From CAZFBR01 sp035353495 [NCBI: uncultured bacterium] (GTDB taxonomy: Bacteria; DAOPZR01): a stretch of 46,354 nucleotides of DNA. Positions within the stretch are counted from its first letter, which is position 1; every line of letters starts with the position of its first letter. The position numbers were made by a program, and so were the translations under genes. The notes under the pieces are model-generated. The model saw only the letters and a list, made by a program, of their open reading frames with translations, did not search any database and was not told where the DNA came from. Shown one piece after another: positions 9,603 to 17,399 of this stretch. Location: assembly GCA_964517215.1 (NCBI GenBank), contig CAZFBR010000004.1:1-46354 (forward strand), written 5' to 3'.

Positions 9603-10653
9603 CGCTGCGATCATGGACTACTGCCTGGCGCTCGCCGCGCGCGGGGCGGGGCAGGTGTCGCCGAATCCCCTGGTCGGCGCCGCAGTGGTGCGCGACCATT
9701 GCGTCGTCAGCGCCGGTTGGCATGAACGGTACGGCGGTCCGCACGCCGAGGTCAACGCGCTGCGCAACGGCTTTCCCGCCGACGCCACCCTGTATGTCAC
9801 CCTGGAACCGTGCTGTCATCACGGGAAAACGCCCCCCTGCACTGACCTGCTGCTGCGCCGCGGCGTGCGGCGCGCGGTGATCGGCATGCGCGACCCGCAC
9901 GCGAAGGTTGCGGGCAAGGGGCTGGCCCAACTCCGCCGGGCCGGCGTGCAGCTGACCGTCGGCGTGCGCGAACGCGACTGTCGCGCCCTCAACCGCAGTT
10001 TCTGCACGCATATCACCACGGGCCGGCCGTTCGTCATTCTCAAGGCCGGGCTGACCCTGGACGGCGCCATTGCCCCGGCAAACGGCCGGCGCACCGTCAT
10101 CACTTCCGCCGCCGCGCGCGCAGATGCCGCGCGGTTCCGTGCCACCGTCGATGCGATCATCGTCGGCCGCGGCACCGCTGCCGCGGACAATCCGCGCCTG
10201 ACCGTGCGCGGGGTGCGCGGTGCCCGCGCCCCCTGGCGCATCGTCATGGATACCTGCGGCAGCCTGTCGCCGCGCCTGCGCCTGTTCACTGACGGTGCCG
10301 CCCCGACGCTCTGGGTCACCGGTCCCGCCGCACAGCTGCCGCCGTCGCCGCACTATGAGCAGCTGCGCCTGCCGCTTGACCGTGCCGGTCATCCCGACCT
10401 GCAGGCGCTGCTGGCGGAACTCGGCCGGCGCGGGCGCGGTCAGGTTATGGTCGAGGGCGGCGGCACCCTCAACGCCGCTTTCCTCCGCACCGGCCTGGTT
10501 GACGCCTGCCGGCTCTATCTCGCGCCGCGGGCGCTCGGCGGGAAACGGGTGCCGTGGCTGGCGGAGAGTGCGCCCGGCATCGTTTGGCGCGAATGGTCGC
10601 TGACGCGGCACAATGATTACGCCCTGTTCACGGGCTGGCGGGAGCGGGCATAA
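9592..10653 (+). CDS. ribD: Bifunctional riboflavin pyrimidine deaminase/reductase
   Basis: Catalyses the second and third steps of riboflavin synthesis: deamination of diamino-hydroxy-phosphoribosylamino-pyrimidine and NADPH-dependent reduction of the ribosyl side chain. The 353-residue protein has the cytidine-deaminase-like zinc site H51-A-E53 (PHAEVNAL) and the PCCHHGKTPPC cysteines (C74/C75, C83) in the N-terminal half, and a DHFR-like reductase from about residue 145 (KAGLTLDGAIA, VEGGGTLNAAF). I take the ATG at 9592, inside the end of ftsY: it aligns with known RibD N-termini, and the longer open frame is a shadow of ftsY. The stop TAA shares a base with the ATG of ribE. No FMN riboswitch precedes the rib genes here. 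Confidence 0.96.
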   Translation: MRTDAAIMDYCLALAARGAGQVSPNPLVGAAVVRDHCVVSAGWHERYGGPHAEVNALRNGFPADATLYVTLEPCCHHGKTPPCTDLLLRRGVRRAVIGMRDPHAKVAGKGLAQLRRAGVQLTVGVRERDCRALNRSFCTHITTGRPFVILKAGLTLDGAIAPANGRRTVITSAAARADAARFRATVDAIIVGRGTAAADNPRLTVRGVRGARAPWRIVMDTCGSLSPRLRLFTDGAAPTLWVTGPAAQLPPSPHYEQLRLPLDRAGHPDLQALLAELGRRGRGQVMVEGGGTLNAAFLRTGLVDACRLYLAPRALGGKRVPWLAESAPGIVWREWSLTRHNDYALFTGWRERA

Positions 10654-11282
10654 TGTTCACCGGCCTGATTGAAGCCATCGGCACCGTCAGCCGCCGGCAG
10701 GAACAACCGGGACGATTGTGGCTAACGACCCCGCCCGGCTGGTCCGCGCCTGCCGTCGGCGCCAGCGTCGCCGTCAACGGCGTCTGCCTGACCGTCAGCG
10801 AACCGGTTGCCGACGGCTTCATCGCCGATCTGCTCGCCGAAACCGCACGGCGCACCAATCTCGGCCGGCTGGCGGCCGGGGCGCCGGTCAATCTCGAACG
10901 CGCCATGACCCCGGACCGCGGATTTGACGGACATATCGTCACCGGCCATGTCGATGCCGTGGCAGCATTGCGCCGCTGGCAGGAGACCGCCGCCGGGCGC
11001 GAACTGTTCGTTGAGCTGCCCGCCGCCCTTGCGGATTTTGTCGCGCCGCAGGGTTCGCTGGCAGTCAACGGCGTTTCCCTGACGGTGGCGGACGTCGCCG
11101 GCCCGGTCGTCCGCCTCGGCATCATCCCGCACACCTACCGGCACACCAATCTGCACGCGCTGCATCCGGGCGCGCCGCTGAATCTCGAAGTCGACATCCT
11201 GGCCCGCTATGCGGTCAACGCGCTCCGGCGCACCGCCGGCGGCCTGACGGAGCTGCTGAAACGCCATGACTACCCGGTCTGA
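10653..11282 (+). CDS. ribE: Riboflavin synthase, alpha chain type
   Basis: Dismutates two molecules of 6,7-dimethyl-8-ribityllumazine to riboflavin plus the pyrimidine intermediate. The 209 residues show the expected internal duplication of two lumazine-binding barrels: [10 protein letters not shown] opens the first, with [26 protein letters not shown] opens the second, with [13 protein letters not shown]. Length and duplicated motifs match the family closely. The gene overlaps ribD by one base and ribBA by 17 bases, so the riboflavin genes are translationally coupled. Confidence 0.96.
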   Translation: MFTGLIEAIGTVSRRQEQPGRLWLTTPPGWSAPAVGASVAVNGVCLTVSEPVADGFIADLLAETARRTNLGRLAAGAPVNLERAMTPDRGFDGHIVTGHVDAVAALRRWQETAAGRELFVELPAALADFVAPQGSLAVNGVSLTVADVAGPVVRLGIIPHTYRHTNLHALHPGAPLNLEVDILARYAVNALRRTAGGLTELLKRHDYPV

Positions 11283-12510
11283 ATCACCCGCGCTCGCCGC
11301 CGCGCTCGCCGCGCTGCGCGCCGGCCGCATGATCCTCGTCGTTGACGACGAAGACCGTGAAAATGAAGGCGACCTGATTGTCGCCGCGGAAAAAGCCACC
11401 CCGGCACTGATCAATTTCATGATCACCGAGGGGCGCGGCCTGGTCTGCGCCCCGCTGCCCAAGGAGCGGCTCGACCAGCTGCAGATCGGCGCCATGGTCA
11501 GCGACAACCAGGACCGGCGGCATACCGCATTCACCGTGTCGGTCGACGCACGCGACGGGATCACCACCGGCATCTCCGCCGCCGATCGCGCCCGCACCGT
11601 GCGGCTGCTCGCCGACCCGGCAACCACCGCCGACGCGCTGGTGCGGCCGGGACACATCTTCCCCATCGCCGCCCGCCCGGGCGGGGTGCTCGAGCGCGCC
11701 GGCCACACCGAGGCGGCGGTCGACCTGATGAAACTGGCCGGGCTGCAGCCGGCCGGCGTCATCTGCGAAGTGATGAACGCCGACGGCACCATGGCCCGCC
11801 TGCCGCAGCTGCATGACCTCGCGCGCACCCATCAGCTGCCGCTGATCACCGTGCGCGAGATCATCGCCCACCGCTGCCGCACGGAAACCATGGTGGACCG
11901 CGTGGCCAGCGCGCGCATGCCGACGAAATGGGGCGAATTCACCATCGTTGCCTACCGCGCCCGCCGCGACGGCAAGGAACACGTCGCGCTGGTCCGCGGC
12001 GATATCGCCGGAAAAGCCAATGTCCTGGTGCGGGTCCATTCGCAGTGCCTGACCGGCGACCTGTTCGGTTCGCAGCGCTGCGACTGCGGCGGCCAGCTCG
12101 ACCTGGCCATGCAGCGCATCGCCGCCGAAGGGGGCGTGCTCCTCTATCTCTGCCAGGAGGGGCGCGGGATCGGGCTGGCCAACAAGATCAGGGCCTATGA
12201 ACTGCAGGAGCGCGGCTTCGATACCGTGCAGGCCAATGAGGAGTTGGGCTTCAAGGCCGACCTGCGCGAATACGGCGTGGGGGCGCAGATCCTCGCCGAC
12301 CTCGGGCTTACCTCGCTGCGGCTGATGACCAACAATCCGCGCAAGATGGTCGGCCTGGAGGGATACGGTCTCACCATCACCGAGCGGGTGCAGATCGAGC
12401 TGCCGCCGGTACGGGACAATCACGCCTATCTTGCCTGCAAGAAGGAAAAACTCGGACACTATCTCGCGCTCGCCTCCGGCGGGCAACCGCCTGCGGGCGG
12501 GAAAGGATAA
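11266..12510 (+). CDS. ribBA: Bifunctional 3,4-dihydroxy-2-butanone 4-phosphate synthase / GTP cyclohydrolase II
   Basis: Supplies both starting materials of riboflavin: the four-carbon unit from ribulose 5-phosphate (N-terminal RibB domain, about 1-205) and the pyrimidine from GTP (C-terminal RibA domain, about 210-405). RibB shows the acidic loop [13 protein letters not shown] and [22 protein letters not shown]. RibA shows the zinc cysteines in [19 protein letters not shown], the catalytic loop [18 protein letters not shown] and [16 protein letters not shown]. Both halves look complete, so both activities are expected; in some bacteria one half is inactive, but I see no missing key residue. 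It begins 17 bases inside ribE. Confidence 0.96.
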   Translation: MTTRSESPALAAALAALRAGRMILVVDDEDRENEGDLIVAAEKATPALINFMITEGRGLVCAPLPKERLDQLQIGAMVSDNQDRRHTAFTVSVDARDGITTGISAADRARTVRLLADPATTADALVRPGHIFPIAARPGGVLERAGHTEAAVDLMKLAGLQPAGVICEVMNADGTMARLPQLHDLARTHQLPLITVREIIAHRCRTETMVDRVASARMPTKWGEFTIVAYRARRDGKEHVALVRGDIAGKANVLVRVHSQCLTGDLFGSQRCDCGGQLDLAMQRIAAEGGVLLYLCQEGRGIGLANKIRAYELQERGFDTVQANEELGFKADLREYGVGAQILADLGLTSLRLMTNNPRKMVGLEGYGLTITERVQIELPPVRDNHAYLACKKEKLGHYLALASGGQPPAGGKG

Positions 12511-12515
12511 CGATC

Positions 12516-12974
12516 ATGATCAAGGAACTTTCTGGTGACGTCACCGGCAACGGTAAAAAGATCGGCATTGTGCTGTCGCGCTTCAACGATTTCATCGGCG
12601 CGCGGCTGCTGGAGGGCGCGCTCGACTGCCTGACCCGGCACGGCGTGGACAGCGCCAATATCACCGTGGCGCGGGTGCCGGGCGCATTTGAAATCCCGCT
12701 CATCGCGCAGCGGCTGGCGAAGAGCGGAAAAGTGCAGGCGGTCATCTGCCTCGGTGCGGTGATCCGCGGCGCCACCCCGCATTTCGAGTATGTGGCGGCA
12801 GAAGTGACCAAGGGGATCGCCCAGGCAAGTTTGGCGACCGATGTTCCGATCACGCTCGGCGTCATCACCGCCGACACGATCGAGCAGGCCATCGAGCGGG
12901 CGGGGACCAAGGCGGGGAACAAGGGCTGGGACGCCGCACTGGCCGCGCTGGAAATGGCCAACCTCAAGGTGTGA
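12516..12974 (+). CDS. ribH: 6,7-dimethyl-8-ribityllumazine synthase
   Basis: Condenses the RibD-pathway pyrimidine with dihydroxybutanone phosphate to give lumazine, the substrate of RibE. The 152-residue protein has the family hallmarks: [19 protein letters not shown] near the N-terminus, VPGAFEIPL, the active-site region [18 protein letters not shown] with its histidine, and [24 protein letters not shown] near the C-terminus. Its length is typical, and the protein usually forms pentamers or icosahedral capsids. AAGGAT precedes the ATG at a good distance. It lies between ribBA and nusB, an arrangement (ribH-nusB) that is common in bacteria. Confidence 0.97.
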   Translation: MIKELSGDVTGNGKKIGIVLSRFNDFIGARLLEGALDCLTRHGVDSANITVARVPGAFEIPLIAQRLAKSGKVQAVICLGAVIRGATPHFEYVAAEVTKGIAQASLATDVPITLGVITADTIEQAIERAGTKAGNKGWDAALAALEMANLKV

Positions 12975-12976
12975 CC

Positions 12977-13369
12977 ATGACGACCGACAAACACGGACTC
13001 AGCCGGCGCAAGGCGCGTGAACTGGCCATGACCATCCTCTACCAGCGGGCCATGGGCCAGGAAGAACCCGATCTGCCCGACGATGAACTGGTCGTCGCGC
13101 TCGACACCGCGGTGCGCGAGCATGCCGCCGCCTACGACGCGCTGATCATGCCGAAGCTCAAGAACTGGACCATTGACCGGCTGGCGGTCATCGACCATAT
13201 CATCCTGCAGATGGCCGTGGCGGAAATGCTGCATTACCGGACCGCGCCGCGGGTGGTAATCGATGAGGCGGTTGACCTGGCCAAGAAATTCAGCGCGCCC
13301 GAAGCGGGCGGGTACATCAACGGCATTCTCGACGCCATTATGAAGGACCAGGGCCTTGACGGAAAGTAA
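12977..13369 (+). CDS. nusB: Transcription antitermination factor NusB
   Basis: RNA-binding helical protein that, with NusE (S10), binds boxA in rRNA leaders and supports antitermination. The 130 residues show the signature SRRKARELAMTILYQ at the N-terminus and IDEAVDLAKKFSAPEAGGYINGILDAI at the C-terminal helices, as expected of NusB. A GTG six bases upstream is in frame, but AAGGTG sits correctly before the ATG at 12977, so I prefer the ATG. It is two bases after ribH and its end overlaps the next gene by 14 bases. Confidence 0.94.
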   Translation: MTTDKHGLSRRKARELAMTILYQRAMGQEEPDLPDDELVVALDTAVREHAAAYDALIMPKLKNWTIDRLAVIDHIILQMAVAEMLHYRTAPRVVIDEAVDLAKKFSAPEAGGYINGILDAIMKDQGLDGK

Positions 13370-15353
13370 GGCACGCCTTTCTCCCGCCTGGCTGCTGGCC
13401 ATCTTTCTCGTTCTGGTCTTTGTCATCAGCGGCGTGTTGGCCTATCGTTCGTACCGCGCCGGCCTGCACCCGCCGGGCTCTGCCGCCACGGATACCCCTC
13501 CTGTTGTCGCGGGCGCGACCGACACAGCATCCCGGCTGACCCCCGCGGTGGAACAGTTGCCCGACCTGGTGGCGCAGCAGTATGCCGCCGACGGCGCCGC
13601 CCTGCGCGCTGCGCTGCAGGCCGCGCGCGCGGCCTACGCCGCCGGCAATTACCCCGCGGCGGTCGCCGCCTACCGCACCGTGGTGATGCTCAGCAATGGT
13701 GACGGGATTACCCAGGAGGCGTTCTTTCAGCTGGGCGCCATGTACGATGACCTTGGCCAGTACGCCGACGCGGCCTTCTGTTACCATCAGGCCCAACGAA
13801 TCAGCGAACTGCCGGTTATCCTTGACAATCTCGCCCTGACCGAGCTGCATCGCGGCGATGCGGCGGCGGCGGCCCAGGCCGCGATGCGGGCGGCATATCT
13901 CGACCCGCGGGATGGCATGGCCTGGGCGCTGCTGGCCGCCGCCCGCGAACAGCAGCAGCAGCTCACCGAGGCCCTGGCCGCCATCGCCCGCAGTTGCGCC
14001 ATCGACAGCACCATTGCCAGCCGCGTTGTCAATCGCGCCCTGCTGGCCGCCCGCACCGGGGACACCAATAATGCCCTCCGCTGGTATCAGCAGGCATTGC
14101 TCATCCCCGCGCCGGCAGCGGTACATCTGCGCGCCGCGGAAGAAAGCGCGCGCCTGCTGCTCACGCAGCAGCAGCCGGCCGACGCCGTCACCCGCTATAA
14201 ACAGGCCCTGCGCCTCGCCCCCGATCAGGCCCGGTTGCAGCACCACTACGGGGTTGCCCTGGCACAAACCAGTCTGTGGTCGGCGGCCGTCCCTGCCCTT
14301 CGCCAGGCGCTGGCCAGCGATCCCAACCGCCCGCTCACCTGGTATGCGCTGGCCGAATCGCTCGCCGCATTGGGCCGGAATGACGAGGCGATTGCCGCCT
14401 GCCAGCGCGGTATCGAACTTGACCCTGAAAATGTCGCCCGTTATTATCAGCTGGCGGTGCTGTTTATCAAGCAGAACCGCGACGACGACGCCCGGCGCAC
14501 CCTGGAACAGCTGCTGACCCTGCAGCCCCCGTCACCGCTCCAGCTGGCCGCCATCGTCCAGCTGGCCAATATTGCCGCCCGCCGCAATGATCTGGCCGCA
14601 GCCCGACAGCACCTCGCCGTTGCCGCTGATCTTGCCGCCACCGAACCCTGGTTGCTGTACAATCGCGGGATCATCGACTGGCGTGCGGGTGAAAAAGAGA
14701 GCGGCTACCGTTATATTGAACAGGCCATCGACCGCGAACCGCGCACTGCGCTTTTCCGCCGCACCCATGCCGACCTGCTGTTCCGTGACCGTCGCTATGC
14801 TGACGCCATCGTCGCCTATCAGCAGCTGCTGGCGGTTGACAGCGGCACCATGCACGACTGTTTCCGGCTGGGCTGGCTGCTGCAGCAGCAGCGCAACCTG
14901 GCAACTGCAGCAGCGTCATTCCGTCAGGCAGACCGTCTTCCGGCCGATCCGGATTTGCCGGACCTGCCGTATGTTACCGCACTGAATCTGGCGGCGGTGC
15001 TGGCGGATCTGCACGATTACGCCGGAGCACAGTCAGTCCTGCGCGATGCCAGCCGCCGCGAGCCCGGCCGGTATGAGGCCTATCATAATGCCGCACTCAT
15101 CAGCGTCGCCCAGGGCCGTCGCGACGAGGCCATGGCCTTTCTGCAGGTGGCCCGCCGGGTGGCGCCGCAGGCAGCGCCGGTGGCACTGGCGGAGGGTTGG
15201 CTGTTGTGGGAGCGGGGCTTGCGCGACGAAGCGGCGGCGGCCTGGGAGCGGGCCCATGCGCTGGATCCCACCCTGCTGGCCGCCCGCTATAATCTCGAAC
15301 TGTATCGGCGCCAGACGGCGCCGTCAACGACTGCACTTGGGGAAGAGGATTGA
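13356..15353 (+). CDS. Membrane-anchored TPR-repeat protein
   Basis: A 665-residue protein with a single N-terminal transmembrane segment (about residues 10-29, LAIFLVLVFVISGVLAYRSY), then a proline- and threonine-rich linker and about a dozen tetratricopeptide-like repeats running from about residue 85 to the end. Examples are AYAAGNYPAAVAAYRTV, YALAESLAALGRNDEAIAAC and AEGWLLWERGLRDEAAAAWE. It should be anchored in the cytoplasmic membrane with the repeats outside. The only plausible start is a TTG at 13356 inside the end of nusB, supported by AAGGA at 13343-13347 eight bases before it; the rare start may lower expression. It is the second large TPR protein in this transcription unit. Partner and function unknown; a scaffold for envelope or polysaccharide machinery is a guess. 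Confidence 0.75.
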   Translation: MTESKARLSPAWLLAIFLVLVFVISGVLAYRSYRAGLHPPGSAATDTPPVVAGATDTASRLTPAVEQLPDLVAQQYAADGAALRAALQAARAAYAAGNYPAAVAAYRTVVMLSNGDGITQEAFFQLGAMYDDLGQYADAAFCYHQAQRISELPVILDNLALTELHRGDAAAAAQAAMRAAYLDPRDGMAWALLAAAREQQQQLTEALAAIARSCAIDSTIASRVVNRALLAARTGDTNNALRWYQQALLIPAPAAVHLRAAEESARLLLTQQQPADAVTRYKQALRLAPDQARLQHHYGVALAQTSLWSAAVPALRQALASDPNRPLTWYALAESLAALGRNDEAIAACQRGIELDPENVARYYQLAVLFIKQNRDDDARRTLEQLLTLQPPSPLQLAAIVQLANIAARRNDLAAARQHLAVAADLAATEPWLLYNRGIIDWRAGEKESGYRYIEQAIDREPRTALFRRTHADLLFRDRRYADAIVAYQQLLAVDSGTMHDCFRLGWLLQQQRNLATAAASFRQADRLPADPDLPDLPYVTALNLAAVLADLHDYAGAQSVLRDASRREPGRYEAYHNAALISVAQGRRDEAMAFLQVARRVAPQAAPVALAEGWLLWERGLRDEAAAAWERAHALDPTLLAARYNLELYRRQTAPSTTALGEED

Positions 15354-15355
15354 TC

Positions 15356-16264
15356 ATGCGAATTCTGTTGACGTTCGGCTGTATGCTGCTGGCCCTCCTG
15401 GCGACCGGCTGTCTCGACTATACCCAGGAAATTGTGGTTCGTCCCGATGGCAGCGGTTCATCCACCGTCGATTTCGGCATGTCCACCACGCTCATGGCCA
15501 TGGGCAATCAGGAACAGAGCGACGGCTTGGCCGAATCCCGCACCAAATTCACCACGCTCCGTGACCGGCTGCGCGCTCACCCTGCGGTCAGCGACGCACA
15601 GTACCGCGAGTATCAGGACGGCGATCTGCAGCATTTTGTGGTTACGGTCGAATTGCCCGACATCACCCGCCTGGGTGAAGTGCAGGCGGACCTGTCGGCC
15701 GCACAGGCCAATGAAAACGCGGGCAATGACAACCGCTCTGAAGTGACCCTGCAGCGCCAGACGGACGGTTCCCTGGCCTTCCGCTATCAGCTGGCGCTCG
15801 CCGGCCAGGCACAGACCGATGGCGAGGATGCCTCCATGACAGAAGTGACCCGCCAGATGATGCAATCGGCTTTTGCCGGCCGGTACTTTACCGTCCGCCT
15901 GCGCGGGCCGCAGGTGACGCTGCCGGATGCGGCAAACGGCGGCGTCTGCTCCGCCGACGGCAGCAGTGTGCAATGGCGGATTCCGTTCACTGATCTGTTC
16001 AGCGGGACCGGCGTCAATCGTGACTTCACCGCTGTTGTCAGCACCGCAGCCGCCGGCCGCACGCTTCCGGCCGCCAGCATCACCCCGGTCGGCTTACCGG
16101 TCATCGCCGTCTATACCGGTTCGGTCGTACCCACCCTTCCGACCAATTACGCGCCCAATTACCAGTTGAGTCTGCGACCGCTGTGGCTGACCAGGGTGGT
16201 GTATCCCCTGTTTCCGTATCAGCAGCACTGTCCTGCGCACGCCGGTTACGGATGCCGGCACTGA
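15356..16264 (+). CDS. LppM-like lipoprotein
   Basis: Encodes 302 residues with a lipoprotein signal peptide ending in LLATGC (Cys about residue 19), then LDYTQEIVVRPDGSGSSTVDF. This kind of beta-strand opening is seen in LppM-domain lipoproteins. The middle is a beta-rich domain with DLQHFVVTVELPDITRLGEV and repeated Thr/Ser-rich strands. The ATG at 15356 has GAGGAT five bases before it; an in-frame TTG lies two codons earlier. The last twenty or so residues are unlike the rest (cysteine- and histidine-rich, ending CRH), and other frames remain open past this stop, so a frameshift near the end is possible. It is the last gene of the thrS run, two bases after the TPR gene. The LppM-like call is tentative; the lipoprotein call is firm. 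Confidence 0.65.
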   Translation: MRILLTFGCMLLALLATGCLDYTQEIVVRPDGSGSSTVDFGMSTTLMAMGNQEQSDGLAESRTKFTTLRDRLRAHPAVSDAQYREYQDGDLQHFVVTVELPDITRLGEVQADLSAAQANENAGNDNRSEVTLQRQTDGSLAFRYQLALAGQAQTDGEDASMTEVTRQMMQSAFAGRYFTVRLRGPQVTLPDAANGGVCSADGSSVQWRIPFTDLFSGTGVNRDFTAVVSTAAAGRTLPAASITPVGLPVIAVYTGSVVPTLPTNYAPNYQLSLRPLWLTRVVYPLFPYQQHCPAHAGYGCRH

Positions 16265-16285
16265 CCTTCCGGCCACGATCTTGCC

Positions 16286-16313
16286 TGCGGGCCGCCTGAA
16301 GGCGCTGCCCGCA
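16286..16313. other. GC-rich stem-loop between convergent genes
   Basis: TGCGGGC at 16286-16292 pairs with GCCCGCA at 16307-16313, and inside it CGCC and GGCG close a TGAA tetraloop. There is no T-run on either side, so it is not a classical terminator, but it sits 21 bases after the end of the plus-strand run and could protect the 3' end or slow transcription. Confidence 0.4.
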
Positions 16314-16336
16314 CCGCAGTTCTGCAGAAAAACGAC

Positions 16337-16367
16337 GGGGCAGCGAAGATGATCTCTTCGCTGCCCC
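16337..16367 (-). terminator. Rho-independent terminator of the minus-strand lipoprotein unit
   Basis: A 13-base-pair perfect stem (GGGGCAGCGAAGA at 16337-16349 with its complement at 16355-16367, plus one more closing C-G pair) encloses a five-base loop. Read on the minus strand, it is followed within a few bases by TTTTT. It lies 17 bases after the stop codon of the lipoprotein gene at 16385. On the plus strand there is no T-run after the stem, so I assign it to the minus strand. Confidence 0.8.
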
Positions 16368-16384
16368 GCTGGTTAAGCTGATTG

Positions 16385-16633
16385 TTACTGATCCGCCGCC
16401 AGTTCCTTTTCCATATCCGTCAGTTCCTGCTGGTAGTTTGCCTTCGTCACCGGCTGGTACGTCTGGGCCGGCGTATCAATCCGCTGCAGCAGCGCTTCAT
16501 CCTCGGGCGGCAATTGCACCGCCGGCGCGGCCGCTGTATCAGCCGGCGTCGGAGCCGGGGTCGCACCGCAATTGCATCCCCCCACCAGGGCAAGCATGCT
16601 CAAAACAATAACACCCCATCCGGTCAGTTTCAT
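16385..16633 (-). CDS. Small lipoprotein
   Basis: Encodes 82 residues. Residues 1-20 are a lipoprotein signal peptide with the lipobox LVGGC, immediately followed by another cysteine (CNCG). Then come an alanine/proline/threonine linker and a short charged helical tail (NYQQELTDMEKELAADQ). The ATG overlaps the TGA of the upstream repeat-rich gene, so the pair is coupled, and a strong terminator follows. No known family recognised; it is probably the membrane-anchored partner of the exported protein encoded upstream. Confidence 0.65.
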   Translation of the reverse strand: MKLTGWGVIVLSMLALVGGCNCGATPAPTPADTAAAPAVQLPPEDEALLQRIDTPAQTYQPVTKANYQQELTDMEKELAADQ

Positions 16634-17253
16634 TGCGCACCTCCCGCCGGTGCGGCCTCAGCCGAGGGGGCCGGACCTGCTGCACGTTCTTTGATCCGCT
16701 GTTCCATTTCGGTCAGCCGCTGCAGATGCCGGTCGCGCACTTCCTGCGCCTGGGTCAGCAACCGTTCGCACCGCTGCACCGCCTCCTGATTATTTTCGGT
16801 CTGCGCGGTCGCCTTAATCTCATTGATGTGCGCCACCCGCTTCTGGTAGTGCTCCTCGACCCGGGTTCGCGCCGCCGCAATGCGTTCCTGCGCCGCCTGC
16901 TGGCGGTCATCCCGCCGTTCCTCGCGTGCTGCCTGCCGCCCGGCCTGCTGTTCCTCACGATCCGCCACCCGGCTGTCATGCCGTTCCTCGCGCACGGCCT
17001 GCCGCTCTTCCCGCTGCTGCTGCCGGTCTTCACGTGCCGCCGCCCGGCTGTCCTGCCGCTGTTCATGAACCCCCTGCCGTTCTTCCCTGCGCTGTTGCCG
17101 CTGCTCCTGCCGGTCTGCCGCCCGCTGTTGCACCTGGGCACGGGCTTCCTGTCGCCGCTCATCCGCCGCCTCCCGCGGACCCGCCGCGTACCCCAGGACC
17201 GGCGTCAGCACCAGCGCTGCCGCCATTCCCGCCTGCAACCACAATCCTTTCAT
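16630..17253 (-). CDS. Exported arginine/glutamine/glutamate-rich coiled-coil protein
   Basis: Encodes 207 residues. A signal peptide (MKGLWLQAGMAAALVLTPVLGYAA) is probably cleaved after the AA near residue 24. Residues 27-130 are extremely rich in Arg, Gln, Glu and Asp and should form a long charged helix; within it a 25-residue unit occurs twice in tandem. Residues 131-190 (RVEEHYQKRVAHINEIKA and on) look like an ordinary helical hairpin. The tail is Ala/Pro-rich. An excellent GGAGGAACGACT ribosome-binding site precedes the ATG, and a promoter is visible upstream. The composition rules out easy family assignment; a periplasmic coiled-coil scaffold, or a protein binding polyanions or metal, is possible. 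The antisense frame over this gene is also open, but that is a side effect of the repeated codons. Confidence 0.7.
   Translation of the reverse strand: MKGLWLQAGMAAALVLTPVLGYAAGPREAADERRQEARAQVQQRAADRQEQRQQRREERQGVHEQRQDSRAAAREDRQQQREERQAVREERHDSRVADREEQQAGRQAAREERRDDRQQAAQERIAAARTRVEEHYQKRVAHINEIKATAQTENNQEAVQRCERLLTQAQEVRDRHLQRLTEMEQRIKERAAGPAPSAEAAPAGGAQ
16939..17088 (-). repeat. Tandem 75-base repeat inside the charged exported protein
   Basis: Two adjacent units, 17088-17014 and 17013-16939, encode related 25-residue segments beginning REERQGVHEQRQDSR and REERQAVREERHDSR. Shorter partial copies of the REER/DRQQ pattern flank them. The register is exact, pointing to duplication within the gene. 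Confidence 0.65.
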
Positions 17254-17287
17254 AGTCGTTCCTCCTGTGCCGAGTTCCGGCGGTCAG

Positions 17288-17316
17288 AGGGTAGCATTGC
17301 GCCGGCTCTTCGTCAA
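17288..17316 (-). promoter_or_regulatory. Promoter for the exported protein/lipoprotein pair
   Basis: On the minus strand, TTGACG (17316-17311) and TACCCT (17293-17288) are 17 bases apart. Transcription would start near 17280, about 27 bases before the ATG at 17253. It diverges from the gcvT promoter. Confidence 0.55.
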
Positions 17317-17350
17317 TCATCCCGTTCCTGCCAGCGACAGGCGGCGCGCC

Positions 17351-17379
17351 TTGACTTTTTGCGCCATTAGTAGTACCTT
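17351..17379 (+). promoter_or_regulatory. Likely promoter of the glycine cleavage operon
   Basis: TTGACT at 17351-17356 and a weak -10, TACCTT at 17374-17379, are separated by 17 bases. The short leader that follows (about 15 bases) holds the GGGAGGG ribosome-binding site of gcvT, so there is no room for a glycine riboswitch downstream of this promoter, and I see none upstream. Confidence 0.45.
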
Positions 17380-17399
17380 ACAGCGTCGGGAGGGATTCG

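Noticed and set aside
16633-17370. A 245-codon plus-strand open frame opposite the charged exported protein
   Set aside because: It is the antisense of repeated Arg/Gln/Glu codons, which lack stops on the opposite strand. The minus-strand gene has a signal peptide, a strong ribosome-binding site, a promoter and a terminator; this frame has none.
17370-17379. The ten-base string GTAGTACCTT occurs at the gcvT promoter and at 25925-25934 beside the arcC promoter
   Set aside because: The two genes are on opposite strands relative to the string, so the site would have opposite orientation. A single shared 10-mer in this length of DNA is readily due to chance.
17254-17399. Possible glycine riboswitch before gcvT
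   Set aside because: The spacer is shared with a divergent promoter and lacks the conserved aptamer core; the leader after the predicted promoter is only about 15 bases.
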